A stretch of 64,000 nucleotides of DNA from Elioraea sp051860475 (lineage in GTDB: Bacteria; Pseudomonadota; Alphaproteobacteria; Acetobacterales; Acetobacteraceae): contig NZ_JBHYDW010000002.1 in the NCBI RefSeq assembly GCF_051860475.1, forward strand, positions 1 through 64,000. Reading direction: 5' to 3'. The position numbers and the translations under genes were made by a program. The notes under the pieces are model-generated. The model had not been told where the DNA came from, searched no databases, and saw only the letters and a program-made list of their open reading frames with translations. Shown here one piece after another: positions 36,191-46,163 of this stretch (position 1 is its first letter; each line of letters opens with the position of its first letter).

Positions 36191-37123
36191 GGGGCGCAGC
36201 CTCGGCAGGTTCGCCTCGATCGCCGCGCGGTGCCGCTCATAGCGCGGCGGCAGCATCAGCCGCGACCCCAGCGCCTCGACAGGCTCGTCGATCGCGAAGC
36301 CCGGATCGTCGGTCGCGATCTCGAACAGCACCCCGCCCGGCTCGCGGAAATAGGTCGAGCGGAAGTAGTTCCGGTCCTGCTGCGGGGTGACGCGGATGCC
36401 GTGCGGCGTCAGCACCGCCGTCGCCGCCGCCTGCGTGGCATCGTCGGCGGCGCGGAACGCCACGTGGTGGACCACGCCGGCACCCATCGAGCCCGACCAG
36501 AACCCCCTGGTCGCGCGCAGATCGACGATCCGCCCCAGCCCCTCGCCCGGATGGACGAAGCGCTGCCGTGTTCCCTCGATCGGGCCGGGCTCGTAGCCGA
36601 GCACCTCGGTCAGCACCCGCGCCGTCCCGGCGGGGTCCTCCACCCAGAGCGTGATACCGCGGAAGCCGCGGATCGCGTGCTCGGCCGGGACGCCCTCCGC
36701 CGCCCAGCCGGGCAGACCGGCGGCCGCCTCGTCCTCGACCAGTTCCAGCATCAGACCGTCATGGTCCTTGAACGAGATCAGCCGCTCGCCGAACCGTTCC
36801 GACGGCCCCTCGACCGCGAGGCTGAGGCCCGCGAGCCGCTCCTGCCAGAAGCCGAGCGCGCCGGACGGGATCGCGAAGGCGATCTCCTCCGCCTGGCCGG
36901 TGCCGTGCCGCCCGGCCCGCGCCCCGACATAGGGGAAGAAGGTCAGGATCGTGCCCGGCGAGCCGGTCTCGTCGCCGTAATAGAGATGATGCACGCCCGG
37001 ATCGTCGAAGTTGACGGTCTGCTTGATCATCCGCAATCCGAGCGCGCCCTCGTAGAAGGCGAGGTTGCGGTCCGGCGCGCTGGCGATCGCGGTAATGTGG
37101 TGGATGCGTCCGATGGGGGTCAT
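36125..37123 (-). CDS. VOC-family ring-cleaving dioxygenase (MhqO-like), 3' end chimeric
   Basis: A two-domain glyoxalase/bleomycin-resistance (VOC) protein of the MhqO/MhqA type, which in relatives cleaves hydroquinone-like rings. It starts at ATG 37123 (MTPIGRIHHITAIAS). Repeated metal motifs are HHITAIA, HHLYYGD, GVVHHVAFRA and PGGVLFEIA. Native sequence runs to about residue 312 (EANLPRLRPE). The last 20 codons (RTYNWSIAWGSERYWASAWA) come from the foreign fragment next to the gap. The true stop was probably within a few codons of the junction. The gene is thus essentially complete but carries an artificial tail. Confidence 0.83.
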   Translation of the reverse strand: MTPIGRIHHITAIASAPDRNLAFYEGALGLRMIKQTVNFDDPGVHHLYYGDETGSPGTILTFFPYVGARAGRHGTGQAEEIAFAIPSGALGFWQERLAGLSLAVEGPSERFGERLISFKDHDGLMLELVEDEAAAGLPGWAAEGVPAEHAIRGFRGITLWVEDPAGTARVLTEVLGYEPGPIEGTRQRFVHPGEGLGRIVDLRATRGFWSGSMGAGVVHHVAFRAADDATQAAATAVLTPHGIRVTPQQDRNYFRSTYFREPGGVLFEIATDDPGFAIDEPVEALGSRLMLPPRYERHRAAIEANLPRLRPERTYNWSIAWGSERYWASAWA

Positions 37124-37433
37124 GTCAGCCTCCGTCGCGGGGATTGGCCCGCTGTTGCCGTCCAATGTCGGCGCGCTCGATGGAATGGTCAAAGAGCCGG
37201 CGACGATCCCGTCCATCGGCGCCGACGATCCAAGAGGGCAGGGTGATTGCGGGATCGCACCGAGCGCACCTCGCGCGTGCGGTACTGGCGGGAAGGACAC
37301 GGCCTGGTGTAACCTCCGCGCAATACTAAGACGGGGACAGCATTCTTGGAGTGGCGCGTTGGCCCACGGCGGTCTTGGAGACGGAGCCACCGTACCGCCG
37401 CCCGACACCGGAACGGGTGAGGGCGAGCGGCGC

Positions 37434-38994
37434 ATGCGCGGCCGCCACCTCGGCGGCGGCTGGCGCGTGATCGACGGCTGCCGCCTGGTCGCGGGCGGGA
37501 CGCCGTTCGAGATCGTGCTCGCCCATCGCGAGCTCGGCCTCGCCCTGATGGAACTTGAGCCGCGCTGGACCCCGGGGGCCGAACAGCTGTTGCAGCAGCG
37601 ACTTGCGGCGGCAGGGTTTGCCAGGCGCTTCCCGGGCCACATCCCCATCATCCACCGCCGGCTGCGGCGCGAGGACCTGCCCGAGCTGCCGATCGTGCTG
37701 ACCGAAGCATTCAGCTGGCAGGACCCGCTGACGGTCGCTGCCGATTCGGATTGGATCGAGGGGCTTCGGGAGGCGTTGGGCGGGGACGATCTGGAGGCAC
37801 CAACGCGTGCGCCCGGCCCCGCGGTAGCGGCCGTGGGCTCGCCATCCGGCGAGCCGGACGGGGCCACACCACGGGGCGGCCCCGTGGTGGAACCCGCTGC
37901 CGTGCCGGTTGCCCCTGCGGCACCACTCGCCGCGCTCGCGGCCGTGTTGGCGAAGCCGGATGTGACCCCGGCGCCGGCGAACGCGCCATCCGGGCCTGCC
38001 GCCGTGTCCCGGTCAGGTACTTCGCGCGGGCGACGGATCGGGATGGCGGTCGGCGGTGCCGCGATCGCCGCGGGAGTCGCGCTGGTGGTCGTGCTGGGCC
38101 AGCCGCGTACGCCCGAAAGCTCCGCCCCTGCTGCCGAGCCGCCGCGCGTCCAGCTTGCCGCGACCGCTGGACCGGCCGCTCCGGCGCTGGCGCAGTCGGC
38201 CGGCGCGGCGCCGGCGCCCGCCCCGGGCGAGAGCCGGGCGGAGCCCGCGCCTCGCGCTTCGGGGCAGGCCCGGGCGCCCGGCCGTCGTCCCGGTCTCGTC
38301 GACTGCGCCGGCGCCGGTGGCCGACCGCGCGGAGGTTGCGGCTCTGGCGGACCCTGCGGCCGAGGCGCCGCCGGAGCCGGTCGCGCCGTTTGCGGAGCCT
38401 GAGGCGCCGCGGTTGGAGCTGGCCGAGCAGGTGCTGGCGGCGCAGTTGTCGCCGGAGCCGGTCGCGCCGTTTGCGGAGCCTGAGGCGCCGCGGCTGGAGC
38501 TGGCCGAGCAGGTGCTGGCGGCGCAGTTGCCGCCGGAGCCGATTGCGCCGTTTGCGGAGCCCGAGGCGCCAAGGCTCGAGGCGGCTGAGCGCGCGCTCGC
38601 GGCCGCTGTCACCCCGCCGACCCCAACGCCCGTAGTCCCGCCCGTTGCGGTGCCGGCACCCGCGCCACCAGCGTCGGCACCGCAGGCGCCTGCAGCCGTC
38701 TCACCCCCCCTGCCGGCCGCGACAATCGAGTTGCTGCTGCGCCGCGGCGAGGACTTGATGCGGATCGGTGACGTCTCAGCCGCACGGCGGTTCTTCGAGC
38801 GCGCGGCGAATGGCGGCAGCGGCCTTGCCGCCCTTCATGCCGGGGGCACCTACGATCCGCGCGTGCTGCACGCCCTCGGCGCGCGCGGCATCCCGCCTGA
38901 CCGTGCCGCCGCGCTCGCCTGGTATCGCCGCGCCGGCGCCATGGGCGTGGCGGAAGCCCAAGCCCGAATCGCAGCCCTGGAGGCCTCGCCGTGA
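37434..38994 (+). CDS. Membrane-anchored repeat protein with Sel1-like C-terminus, frameshifted
   Basis: The reading starts at ATG 37434 (TTG 37359 is possible) in one frame and must shift by +1 near 38260-38285 to reach the natural TGA at 38992-38994. Parts in order: an unfamiliar N-terminal domain of about 110 residues (HLGGGWRVIDGCRLVAGG; FELVLAHRE-like), a Pro/Ala linker, one membrane helix (IGMAVGGAAIAAGVALVVVL), Pro/Ala-rich sequence, and three 27-residue repeats (38371-38613). A Sel1/TPR-like end follows, with GDVSAARRFFERAANGGSG and AAALAWYRRAGAMGVAEA. Its stop overlaps the TAXI gene start as GTGA. An extra base in a G/C run, either real or a sequencing error, explains the shift. Function unknown. 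Confidence 0.6.
38371..38613 (+). repeat. Three tandem 81-bp units encoding a 27-residue repeat
   Basis: Units at 38371-38451, 38452-38532 and 38533-38613 encode PEPVAPFAEPEAPRLE followed by LAEQVLAAQL. The first two are nearly identical at DNA level and the third has diverged. They lie inside the Sel1-like protein, after its membrane helix, and probably form an extended periplasmic spacer. High DNA identity between units 1 and 2 suggests recent duplication. Confidence 0.9.
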
Positions 38995-39968
38995 CCGAAA
39001 CGTCCCGAACCCTGCCGCGCCGGACGCTGCTGGCATCCACCCTCGCAACGATCGCCGCCGCACCGGCCGTCGCCCAGACCAGCTGGGTGGAGCGCCTGAG
39101 CGGCCTCACCGCGCAGGCCAATCAGGGTACGGTCGGGATCATGGCCGGCGGGGTGGACGGAACCTACATCCGGATCGCCGCCGATCTGATGAATGTGCTG
39201 GACGAGGGCGACCGGATGCGCGTGGTCGCGATGCTCGGTCGCGGCTCGATCCAGAACATGCGTGACATCGTGCTGCTGCGCGGGATCGACATCGGCATCG
39301 TGCAGTCCGACGTGCTGGCCTTCGCGCGCCGCGAGCAGCTGCTGCCCGGGATCGATCGGCTGGTGCAGTACATCACCAAGCTCTACGACGAGGAGATTCA
39401 CCTGCTCGCGCGGACGGACGTCGCGTCGGTGCGGGAGCTCGCCGGCACGACCGTCAATGTCGACGTGCGCGGCAGCGGCACGGCGATGACGTCGTCGCTG
39501 GTGATGGAAGCACTCGGCGTGCCGGTGCAGCTCGCGCATGACCCGCAGGACCTCGCGTTGACCAAGCTGCGCAACGGCGAGATCGGCGCGATGGTCTATG
39601 TGGCCGGCAAGCCTGCGCGGCTGTTCAGCGGCATCGCGCCCGGCAGCGGGCTCCGCTTCGTGCCGATCCCTGCCACGCCCGCGCTGCTCGAGACCTACCT
39701 GCCGTCCTCGCTGGTGTCGGCCGACTACCCGAACCTGATCCCTGCGGGCGGCGAGGTTGAGACGATCGCGGTCGGCGCGGTGATGGCGGTCTATGCGTGG
39801 CAGCCAGGGACGGAACGCTACCGGAAGGTCTCGCGCTTCGTACACGCCTTCACCCGGCGCTTCGACGAGTTCCTGCGCCCGCCGCGCCATCCGAAGTGGC
39901 GCGAGGTGAACCTCGCCGCGCAGGTGCCGGGCTGGACGCGGTTCGATCCGGGCCCGCCGCCGTCCTGA
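38991..39968 (+). CDS. TAXI-family TRAP transporter solute-binding protein
   Basis: A 325-residue exported binding protein. The signal LPRRTLLASTLATIAAAPAVAQ contains a twin-arginine-like pair. The mature part has GIMAGGVDGTYIRIAADL, MLGRGSIQNMRDIVLLRGIDIGIVQSD and the TAXI-type ELAGTTVNVDVRGSGT. TAXI proteins deliver substrates to TRAP permeases, but no permease gene is nearby, so it may be an orphan receptor. GTG 38991 overlaps the upstream stop, implying coupled translation with the Sel1-like protein. Its stop is 4 bp from the convergent MFS stop. Confidence 0.88.
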   Translation: MTETSRTLPRRTLLASTLATIAAAPAVAQTSWVERLSGLTAQANQGTVGIMAGGVDGTYIRIAADLMNVLDEGDRMRVVAMLGRGSIQNMRDIVLLRGIDIGIVQSDVLAFARREQLLPGIDRLVQYITKLYDEEIHLLARTDVASVRELAGTTVNVDVRGSGTAMTSSLVMEALGVPVQLAHDPQDLALTKLRNGEIGAMVYVAGKPARLFSGIAPGSGLRFVPIPATPALLETYLPSSLVSADYPNLIPAGGEVETIAVGAVMAVYAWQPGTERYRKVSRFVHAFTRRFDEFLRPPRHPKWREVNLAAQVPGWTRFDPGPPPS

Positions 39969-39972
39969 CGCG

Positions 39973-41196
39973 TCATTCGCGCCGGCCGCGCAGCCAGAGC
40001 AGGCCGACCACCGCGACGATCACGAGCCCGGCCAGCGCGAGCGCCGAGACAGCGAACCCGGCGCCGAACCGCTCGGCCAGCGCGCCGGACAGCATCATGC
40101 CGATCGGCCCGGTGCCGATCGCCATGGTCACCAGCCCCAGCATGCGCGACCGCGCCTCGGTCGGCACTGCCGTCAGCACGAGCGTGGTCTGGAAGGTTCC
40201 GAACGCGGCGATGCCGATCCCGCCCACGACCAGCAGCAGGATCGCAAGCGCAAGCAGTGGCATCGCCGGCATCGCTGCGAGCGCCGCGAGGAAGCCGAGC
40301 GAGCCGCACAGGAAGGCGCGCGCCCCGTCCACGCGGTCGCCGAAGCGGGCGAGCATCAGCCCGCCGATCAGGGCGCCGGCCGGCTCGGCGGCGGCGAGGA
40401 TACCGACCTCGAGCGGCGAGGCGTCGAACAGCGCCCGCCCGATCGGCGCGATCAGCGCGAGATACGAGAACGCGAGCATGTTCATCGACACGGTGATGCC
40501 AAGCACGCCGAGCACGGCCGGATGTGCGAGCGCGAGCGCGATCCCCTCGGCCAGGCCCCGCGTCACCGTGCCCAGGCGGAACGGCTGGACGGTCTGCCTC
40601 ACGCCGACGCGCGCTGCCAGCACGATCGCAACCAGCGCGCCGCAGGCCGAGACCGCGAAGGCGCCGGCGAGCCCGAGCGTCTGGTAGGCGAGGCCGCCGA
40701 ACACGGGACCCAGCATGCGCGTGGTCGCGTTGGTCATCGCGTCGAGCGCGATCGCGCGCGGCATCGCCGCCACGCCGGCGGACTCGGCGAGCATGCGCCG
40801 CCGCGTCGAGAGCTCGGTGGACCACAGCAGGCCCGAGACGAAGCTGCCGATGCCGATATGCCACGGATTGAGCACGCCAGCGCGGGCCAGCAGCGCCATC
40901 GCCACCGCATTGGCCAGGGTAGCGAGCAGCCCGAGTTGGAGCAGCCGGCGCCGGTCCACCGCCTCGGCGATCGCGCCAGCGATGGGTCCGAGCAGCAGCA
41001 GCGGCAGCGAGCGCGACGCCGCCATCAGCGCGACGATGCCGGCGGAGCCGGTGAGGTCGAGCACGTAGAGTCCGCTCGCCAGCAGTTCGAGCCAGCGCAT
41101 GACGTTGGCGATCGCGCCGAGCAGCCAGAGACGGCGGTAGTCGGGCAGGCGCAGAAGCCCGATCACGCCGTCGGCGCGTTTCCCCCCGGAGGTCAT
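39973..41196 (-). CDS. MFS exporter, EntS-like
   Basis: A 407-residue major facilitator protein with about 12 membrane segments. The N-terminal LRLPDYRRLWLLGAIANVMRW is typical of the MFS_3/EntS (enterobactin exporter) group. The cytoplasmic loop basic motif is seen in AEAVDRRRLLQ and again in ARFGDRVDGARAF. I start at ATG 41196 rather than at the longer open frame, because the hydrophobic core and the family N-terminus follow it. No siderophore genes are nearby, so the substrate is unknown. It is 67 bp downstream of trmFO on the same strand. Confidence 0.85.
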   Translation of the reverse strand: MTSGGKRADGVIGLLRLPDYRRLWLLGAIANVMRWLELLASGLYVLDLTGSAGIVALMAASRSLPLLLLGPIAGAIAEAVDRRRLLQLGLLATLANAVAMALLARAGVLNPWHIGIGSFVSGLLWSTELSTRRRMLAESAGVAAMPRAIALDAMTNATTRMLGPVFGGLAYQTLGLAGAFAVSACGALVAIVLAARVGVRQTVQPFRLGTVTRGLAEGIALALAHPAVLGVLGITVSMNMLAFSYLALIAPIGRALFDASPLEVGILAAAEPAGALIGGLMLARFGDRVDGARAFLCGSLGFLAALAAMPAMPLLALAILLLVVGGIGIAAFGTFQTTLVLTAVPTEARSRMLGLVTMAIGTGPIGMMLSGALAERFGAGFAVSALALAGLVIVAVVGLLWLRGRRE

Positions 41197-41263
41197 TGAC
41201 GTCAGTGTGCGCGGGCGCGGGCGATCCGGCCAGGGAGGCCGGCGCGCGGTCAGGGCGGGGCGG

Positions 41264-42616
41264 CTATGCGGCTTGGCGCGGCTCTGGCAGCGTGTGCGGC
41301 CGGCCGAGCCACGCATCGGCCGCGCGCAACGCGCGCTCGCAATAGGCGCGCTTGCGCTCGCGCCCCTTCGGCGCCTCGGCGAGCGGCGGAAACAGGCCGA
41401 AATTGATGTTCATGGGCTGGAACGTCTCGGCCTCCGCCCCGCCGGTGATGTGGGCGAGCAGCGCGCCGAGCGCAGTCTCCGGCGGCGGCGCTGAGAGAGC
41501 CTCGCCGCGCGCCTCCGCGGCGGCGAAGCGGCCGGCGAGCAGGCCGATCGCCGCAGACTCCACGTAGCCTTCGACGCCGGTGATCTGTCCGGCGAAGCGC
41601 ACATGCGGCGCGGCCTTCAGCCGCAGCAGCGGATCGAGCAGACGCGGCGAATTCAGGAACGTATTGCGGTGCAGTCCGCCGAGCCGTGCGAACTCGGCGC
41701 GCTCCAGGCCCGGAATGGTGCGGAACACCCGCGCCTGCTCGGCGTGTTTCAGCTTGGTCTGGAACCCGACCATGTTCCAGAGCGTGCCCAGCGCATTGTC
41801 CTGGCGCAGTTGCACCACCGCCCAGGGACGCCGTCCGGTGCGCGGGTCGCGCAGGCCGACCGGCTTCATCGGCCCCCAGCGCAGCGTGTTGGGCCCGCGC
41901 TCCGCCATCACCTCGATCGGCAGGCAGCCGTCGAAATAGGGCGTGGATGTCTCCCACACGTGGAACGCGGTCTTCTCCGACGCGAGCAGCGCGGTGATGA
42001 ACGCCTCGTACTGCGTGCGGTCGAGCGGGCAGTTGATGTAGTCCGCCCCACCTCCTTTGTCGTAGCGCGACTGCATCCACGCGACCGACATGTCGATGCT
42101 CTCGCGATGCACGATCGGCGCGATCGCGTCGAAGAAGGCGAGCGCGTCCTCGCCGGTCGCGCGCCGGGTGGCCTCGGCGAGCCCGGGCGCGGTGAGCGGG
42201 CCGGTGGCGACGATCACGCTGCCCCAGTCGGCGGGCGGCAAGCCAGGCACCTCCTCGCGCACCACGGTGACGAGCGGGTGCACCGCCAGCATGCGCGTCA
42301 CCTCGGCCGAGAAGCCGTCGCGATCGACCGCGAGCGCGCCTCCGGCCGGCAGGCGATGGGCGTCGCCCGCGCGCAGGATCAGCGAGCCCGCACGGCGCAT
42401 CTCCTCGTGCAGGAGGCCAACCGCGTTGAACAGCGGATCGTCGGCGCGGAACGAGTTGGAGCAGACGAGCTCCGCGAAGCCGTCCGTGTGGTGCGCCTCG
42501 GTCATGCGCACGGGCCGCATCTCGTGCATCACCACGGGCACGCCCGTGGAGGCGATCTGCCAGGCGGCCTCGCTGCCCGCGAGGCCGGCGCCGACGACAT
42601 GGACGGGGGTGCTCAT
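41264..42616 (-). CDS. trmFO: TrmFO, tRNA m5U54 methyltransferase (folate/FAD-dependent)
   Basis: TrmFO makes 5-methyluridine at position 54 of the tRNA T-loop, using methylenetetrahydrofolate and FAD. The 450-residue product starts at ATG 42616 with the dinucleotide fold HVVGAGLAGSEAAWQIA. The GidA-like family motif LVCSNSFRADDPLFNAVGLL follows, then MSRYDKGG-like (QSRYDKGGGADYINCP), GCLPIEVMAERGPNTLRWGPMK and the C-terminal FQPMNINFGLFPPL. Length is standard. A longer frame upstream has no support. The gene is divergent from the aminotransferase, with 76 bp between. Confidence 0.95.
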   Translation of the reverse strand: MSTPVHVVGAGLAGSEAAWQIASTGVPVVMHEMRPVRMTEAHHTDGFAELVCSNSFRADDPLFNAVGLLHEEMRRAGSLILRAGDAHRLPAGGALAVDRDGFSAEVTRMLAVHPLVTVVREEVPGLPPADWGSVIVATGPLTAPGLAEATRRATGEDALAFFDAIAPIVHRESIDMSVAWMQSRYDKGGGADYINCPLDRTQYEAFITALLASEKTAFHVWETSTPYFDGCLPIEVMAERGPNTLRWGPMKPVGLRDPRTGRRPWAVVQLRQDNALGTLWNMVGFQTKLKHAEQARVFRTIPGLERAEFARLGGLHRNTFLNSPRLLDPLLRLKAAPHVRFAGQITGVEGYVESAAIGLLAGRFAAAEARGEALSAPPPETALGALLAHITGGAEAETFQPMNINFGLFPPLAEAPKGRERKRAYCERALRAADAWLGRPHTLPEPRQAA

Positions 42617-42692
42617 GCGGGGGAGATAGACCTCGCGGGACCTCGGTTCAACGCGGCTGGACGGCCGCCCCGCGCGGTGTGAGTCTGGTCCC

Positions 42693-43874
42693 ATGCCCGA
42701 CACCGCCGCCGGCATCACGCCTTTGTCCTTGCCGCCGAGCATCCTGGCGACCGCCGCCCCGGCGATCCCGACCGCGCGCGGCTGGGCTGCCGTCTATCGC
42801 GGCGAGGCCGGCCCGGCGATCGACCTCACTCAGGCCGTGCCCGGATATCCGCCGCATCCCAACCTTCTGGCGCGGCTCGGCGAGGAGGCTGCGCGGACCG
42901 CGAATGCCGGCTACGGCCCGATCGAGGGGGAGGAACCCCTGCGCGCCGCCCTCGCCGCAGATCTGTCGCGTCGCTACCGCGACCCGCTCGATGCCGCCGA
43001 TGTCGTGATCACCGCCGGCTGCAACCTCGCCTTCGTGATGACCATGATGGCGATCGCCGGACCGGGCTCGGCCGTGCTGCTGCCGGCGCCGTGGTACTTC
43101 AACCACCACATGGCGCTGACCATGCTGGGGATCACGACGATCCCGCTGCCCTGCCGGCCCGAGGACGGGTTCGTCCCCGATCCCGAGCGCGCCGCCGCGC
43201 TGATGGACGGCCGGGTTCGCGCGCTGGTGCTGGTGACGCCGAACAACCCGACCGGCGCGGTCTATCCGGCCGAGACGATCGCCGCCTTCGCCGCGCTCGG
43301 CCGAAGGCGTGGGATCGTGCTCGTGCTCGACGAGACCTATCGCGACTTCCTGCCGGGCAACGATCCGCCACACGCGCTGTTCGGCGACCCGGCCTGGCGC
43401 GATGGGCTGGTGCATCTCTACTCGTTCTCCAAGAGCTACTGCGTGCCGGGCCATCGTGTCGGCGCGGTCGTCGCCGGGCCTGCCATCCGCACGCAGCTGC
43501 TGAAGGTGCTCGACACGCTGCAGATCTGCGCGCCGCGCGCGTCGCAGGCGGCCCTCGCCTGGGCGGTGCCTGCGCTGATCGCTTGGCGCGAGGGCAACCG
43601 CGACGTCATGGCCGCGCGCGCGGCCGCGTTCCAGCGCGCTCTCGCGGCGGTTCCGGGCTGGCGCATCGATGCGCTCGGGGGCTACTTCGCCTATCTCCGC
43701 CTGCCCGAGGGCGCGCCGGACGCGTTGACGATGGCGGAACGGCTGGGCGCCGAGCATGGGCTCATGACGCTGCCGGGCCCGTTCTTCGGCCCTGGCCAGG
43801 AGCGGCACCTGCGCGTCGCCTTCGCGAACGCCGACGAGGCGACGATCGCGCAGGTGCCCGCGCGGCTCGGCTGA
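42693..43874 (+). CDS. PLP-dependent class I/II aminotransferase
   Basis: A 393-residue fold-type I pyridoxal phosphate enzyme. The cofactor and substrate motifs are VTPNNPTGAVYP, VLDETYRDF and the Schiff-base lysine in YSFSKSYCVPGHRVG. The C-terminal arginine that binds the substrate carboxylate is in RHLRVAFANADE. Class I/II aminotransferases of this type act on amino acids such as aspartate or aromatic ones; the substrate is not evident. The stop overlaps the next gene start as TGATG, so the two are coupled. Confidence 0.9.
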   Translation: MPDTAAGITPLSLPPSILATAAPAIPTARGWAAVYRGEAGPAIDLTQAVPGYPPHPNLLARLGEEAARTANAGYGPIEGEEPLRAALAADLSRRYRDPLDAADVVITAGCNLAFVMTMMAIAGPGSAVLLPAPWYFNHHMALTMLGITTIPLPCRPEDGFVPDPERAAALMDGRVRALVLVTPNNPTGAVYPAETIAAFAALGRRRGIVLVLDETYRDFLPGNDPPHALFGDPAWRDGLVHLYSFSKSYCVPGHRVGAVVAGPAIRTQLLKVLDTLQICAPRASQAALAWAVPALIAWREGNRDVMAARAAAFQRALAAVPGWRIDALGGYFAYLRLPEGAPDALTMAERLGAEHGLMTLPGPFFGPGQERHLRVAFANADEATIAQVPARLG

Positions 43875-44566
43875 TGGTGCGCGCATGGTCCCGCCGCGCC
43901 GTCCTGCTCTGCTGCGGCGCGGGGCTGGCTGCGTGCGAGCCGCGTGTCGCGCTTGACCGGGCCGGAGCGGCTCGGCTCGGCACGATTGGCGTCGTCACGC
44001 CCGCTGTCGCCGCGACGCCCGCCGCGCCGACCAATCTTCCCCTCATCGTGCCGTTCGGCTCGATCGGGCGGTTCGTCGACGCTGCGCTGGAGCGCGAGCG
44101 TGACCGGCGGCTCACGGAGGCGCTGCGCGCTTGGGGCTACCGCGCCGCGGAGCGGTGGACACTGCATCTGACACTGGCGCTCATGGAAGCGGGATACCGG
44201 CCCGTGGAGGTGCCGTCCGCGCGGTTCGATCTCGCCTTCCTTGCGCGCTACCCGCCCGTGGCAGTCGACGCCGTTCTCGACACGGTGGTGAGCGAGTATG
44301 GGTTCGTCGCCAACTTGCCGGAAGGTCCGTTCGTGCCCTTCGCGGCGGTGTCGGTGCGGCTCGCGGACCCGCGCGGCCGCGTGCTGTTCCAGGACCGGTT
44401 CGTGATGAACGCGCTGCGCCCCTTCGACGCGATCCCGGTCGCGGGCCCGTCGGAGCCTCGATTGGCGGGCGAGGGGCAGTTCGCGGCCGACGTCGATGGC
44501 GCCGTCGAGGGGGTCGACGCGGCGCTGTCCATGATGGCCGCGCAGGTGGCGGCGCGGCTGCGCTGA
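43874..44566 (+). CDS. Putative lipoprotein, unknown function
   Basis: A 230-residue protein with a lipoprotein signal: basic MVRAWSRRAV, hydrophobic core and lipobox GLAAC, which would lipidate Cys21. The mature part has mixed alpha/beta character, with a segment LAFLARYPPVAVDAVLDTVV and a strand-rich region FVPFAAVSVRLADPRGRVLFQDRFV. It loosely resembles the small lipoprotein encoded at 48017, but I do not recognise a family. It is coupled to the aminotransferase by TGATG and is followed by a strong hairpin. Confidence 0.7.
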   Translation: MVRAWSRRAVLLCCGAGLAACEPRVALDRAGAARLGTIGVVTPAVAATPAAPTNLPLIVPFGSIGRFVDAALERERDRRLTEALRAWGYRAAERWTLHLTLALMEAGYRPVEVPSARFDLAFLARYPPVAVDAVLDTVVSEYGFVANLPEGPFVPFAAVSVRLADPRGRVLFQDRFVMNALRPFDAIPVAGPSEPRLAGEGQFAADVDGAVEGVDAALSMMAAQVAARLR

Positions 44567-44573
44567 GGCGCGA

Positions 44574-44600
44574 GGGCGCGGCGTTCAGTACGCCGCGCCC
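44574..44600. terminator. Bidirectional hairpin terminator
   Basis: GGGCGCGGCG (44574-44583) pairs perfectly with CGCCGCGCCC (44591-44600) around the 7-base loop TTCAGTA. It lies between the 3' ends of the lipoprotein gene and the convergent aceA gene. No T-run is present, which is common in very GC-rich genomes. Confidence 0.7.
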
Positions 44601-44618
44601 CGGGTGCGATCGGCAAGG

Positions 44619-45971
<1,353 letters not shown>

Positions 45972-46088
45972 GGGCGTTGAGCTCCTTGGCAGGCCTTCCG
46001 GGCCGAGTGGCCTTGAGTGAATGCTTGACACTGCACCTGCGAAAGCCAAGCGCATTCGCGCAATAAAATGAGTGAAGGCGTGTTCATA

Positions 46089-46108
46089 TTTGCGGAAAGT
46101 GGCGCAAA
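46089..46108. promoter_or_regulatory. Inverted repeat, candidate regulator operator for aceA
   Basis: TTTGCG (46089-46094) and CGCAAA (46103-46108) form a perfect inverted repeat with an 8-base spacer in the unusually AT-rich 192-bp region between aceA and its divergent regulator. TTTGC/GCAAA half-sites resemble those reported for the related regulator RamB. A role as operator is inferred. Confidence 0.5.
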
Positions 46109-46163
46109 GTCGTAAAGTTAGTAAATCCGAGCGCTCGAACGTGTCCGGACGAGGAGGCTCAAG

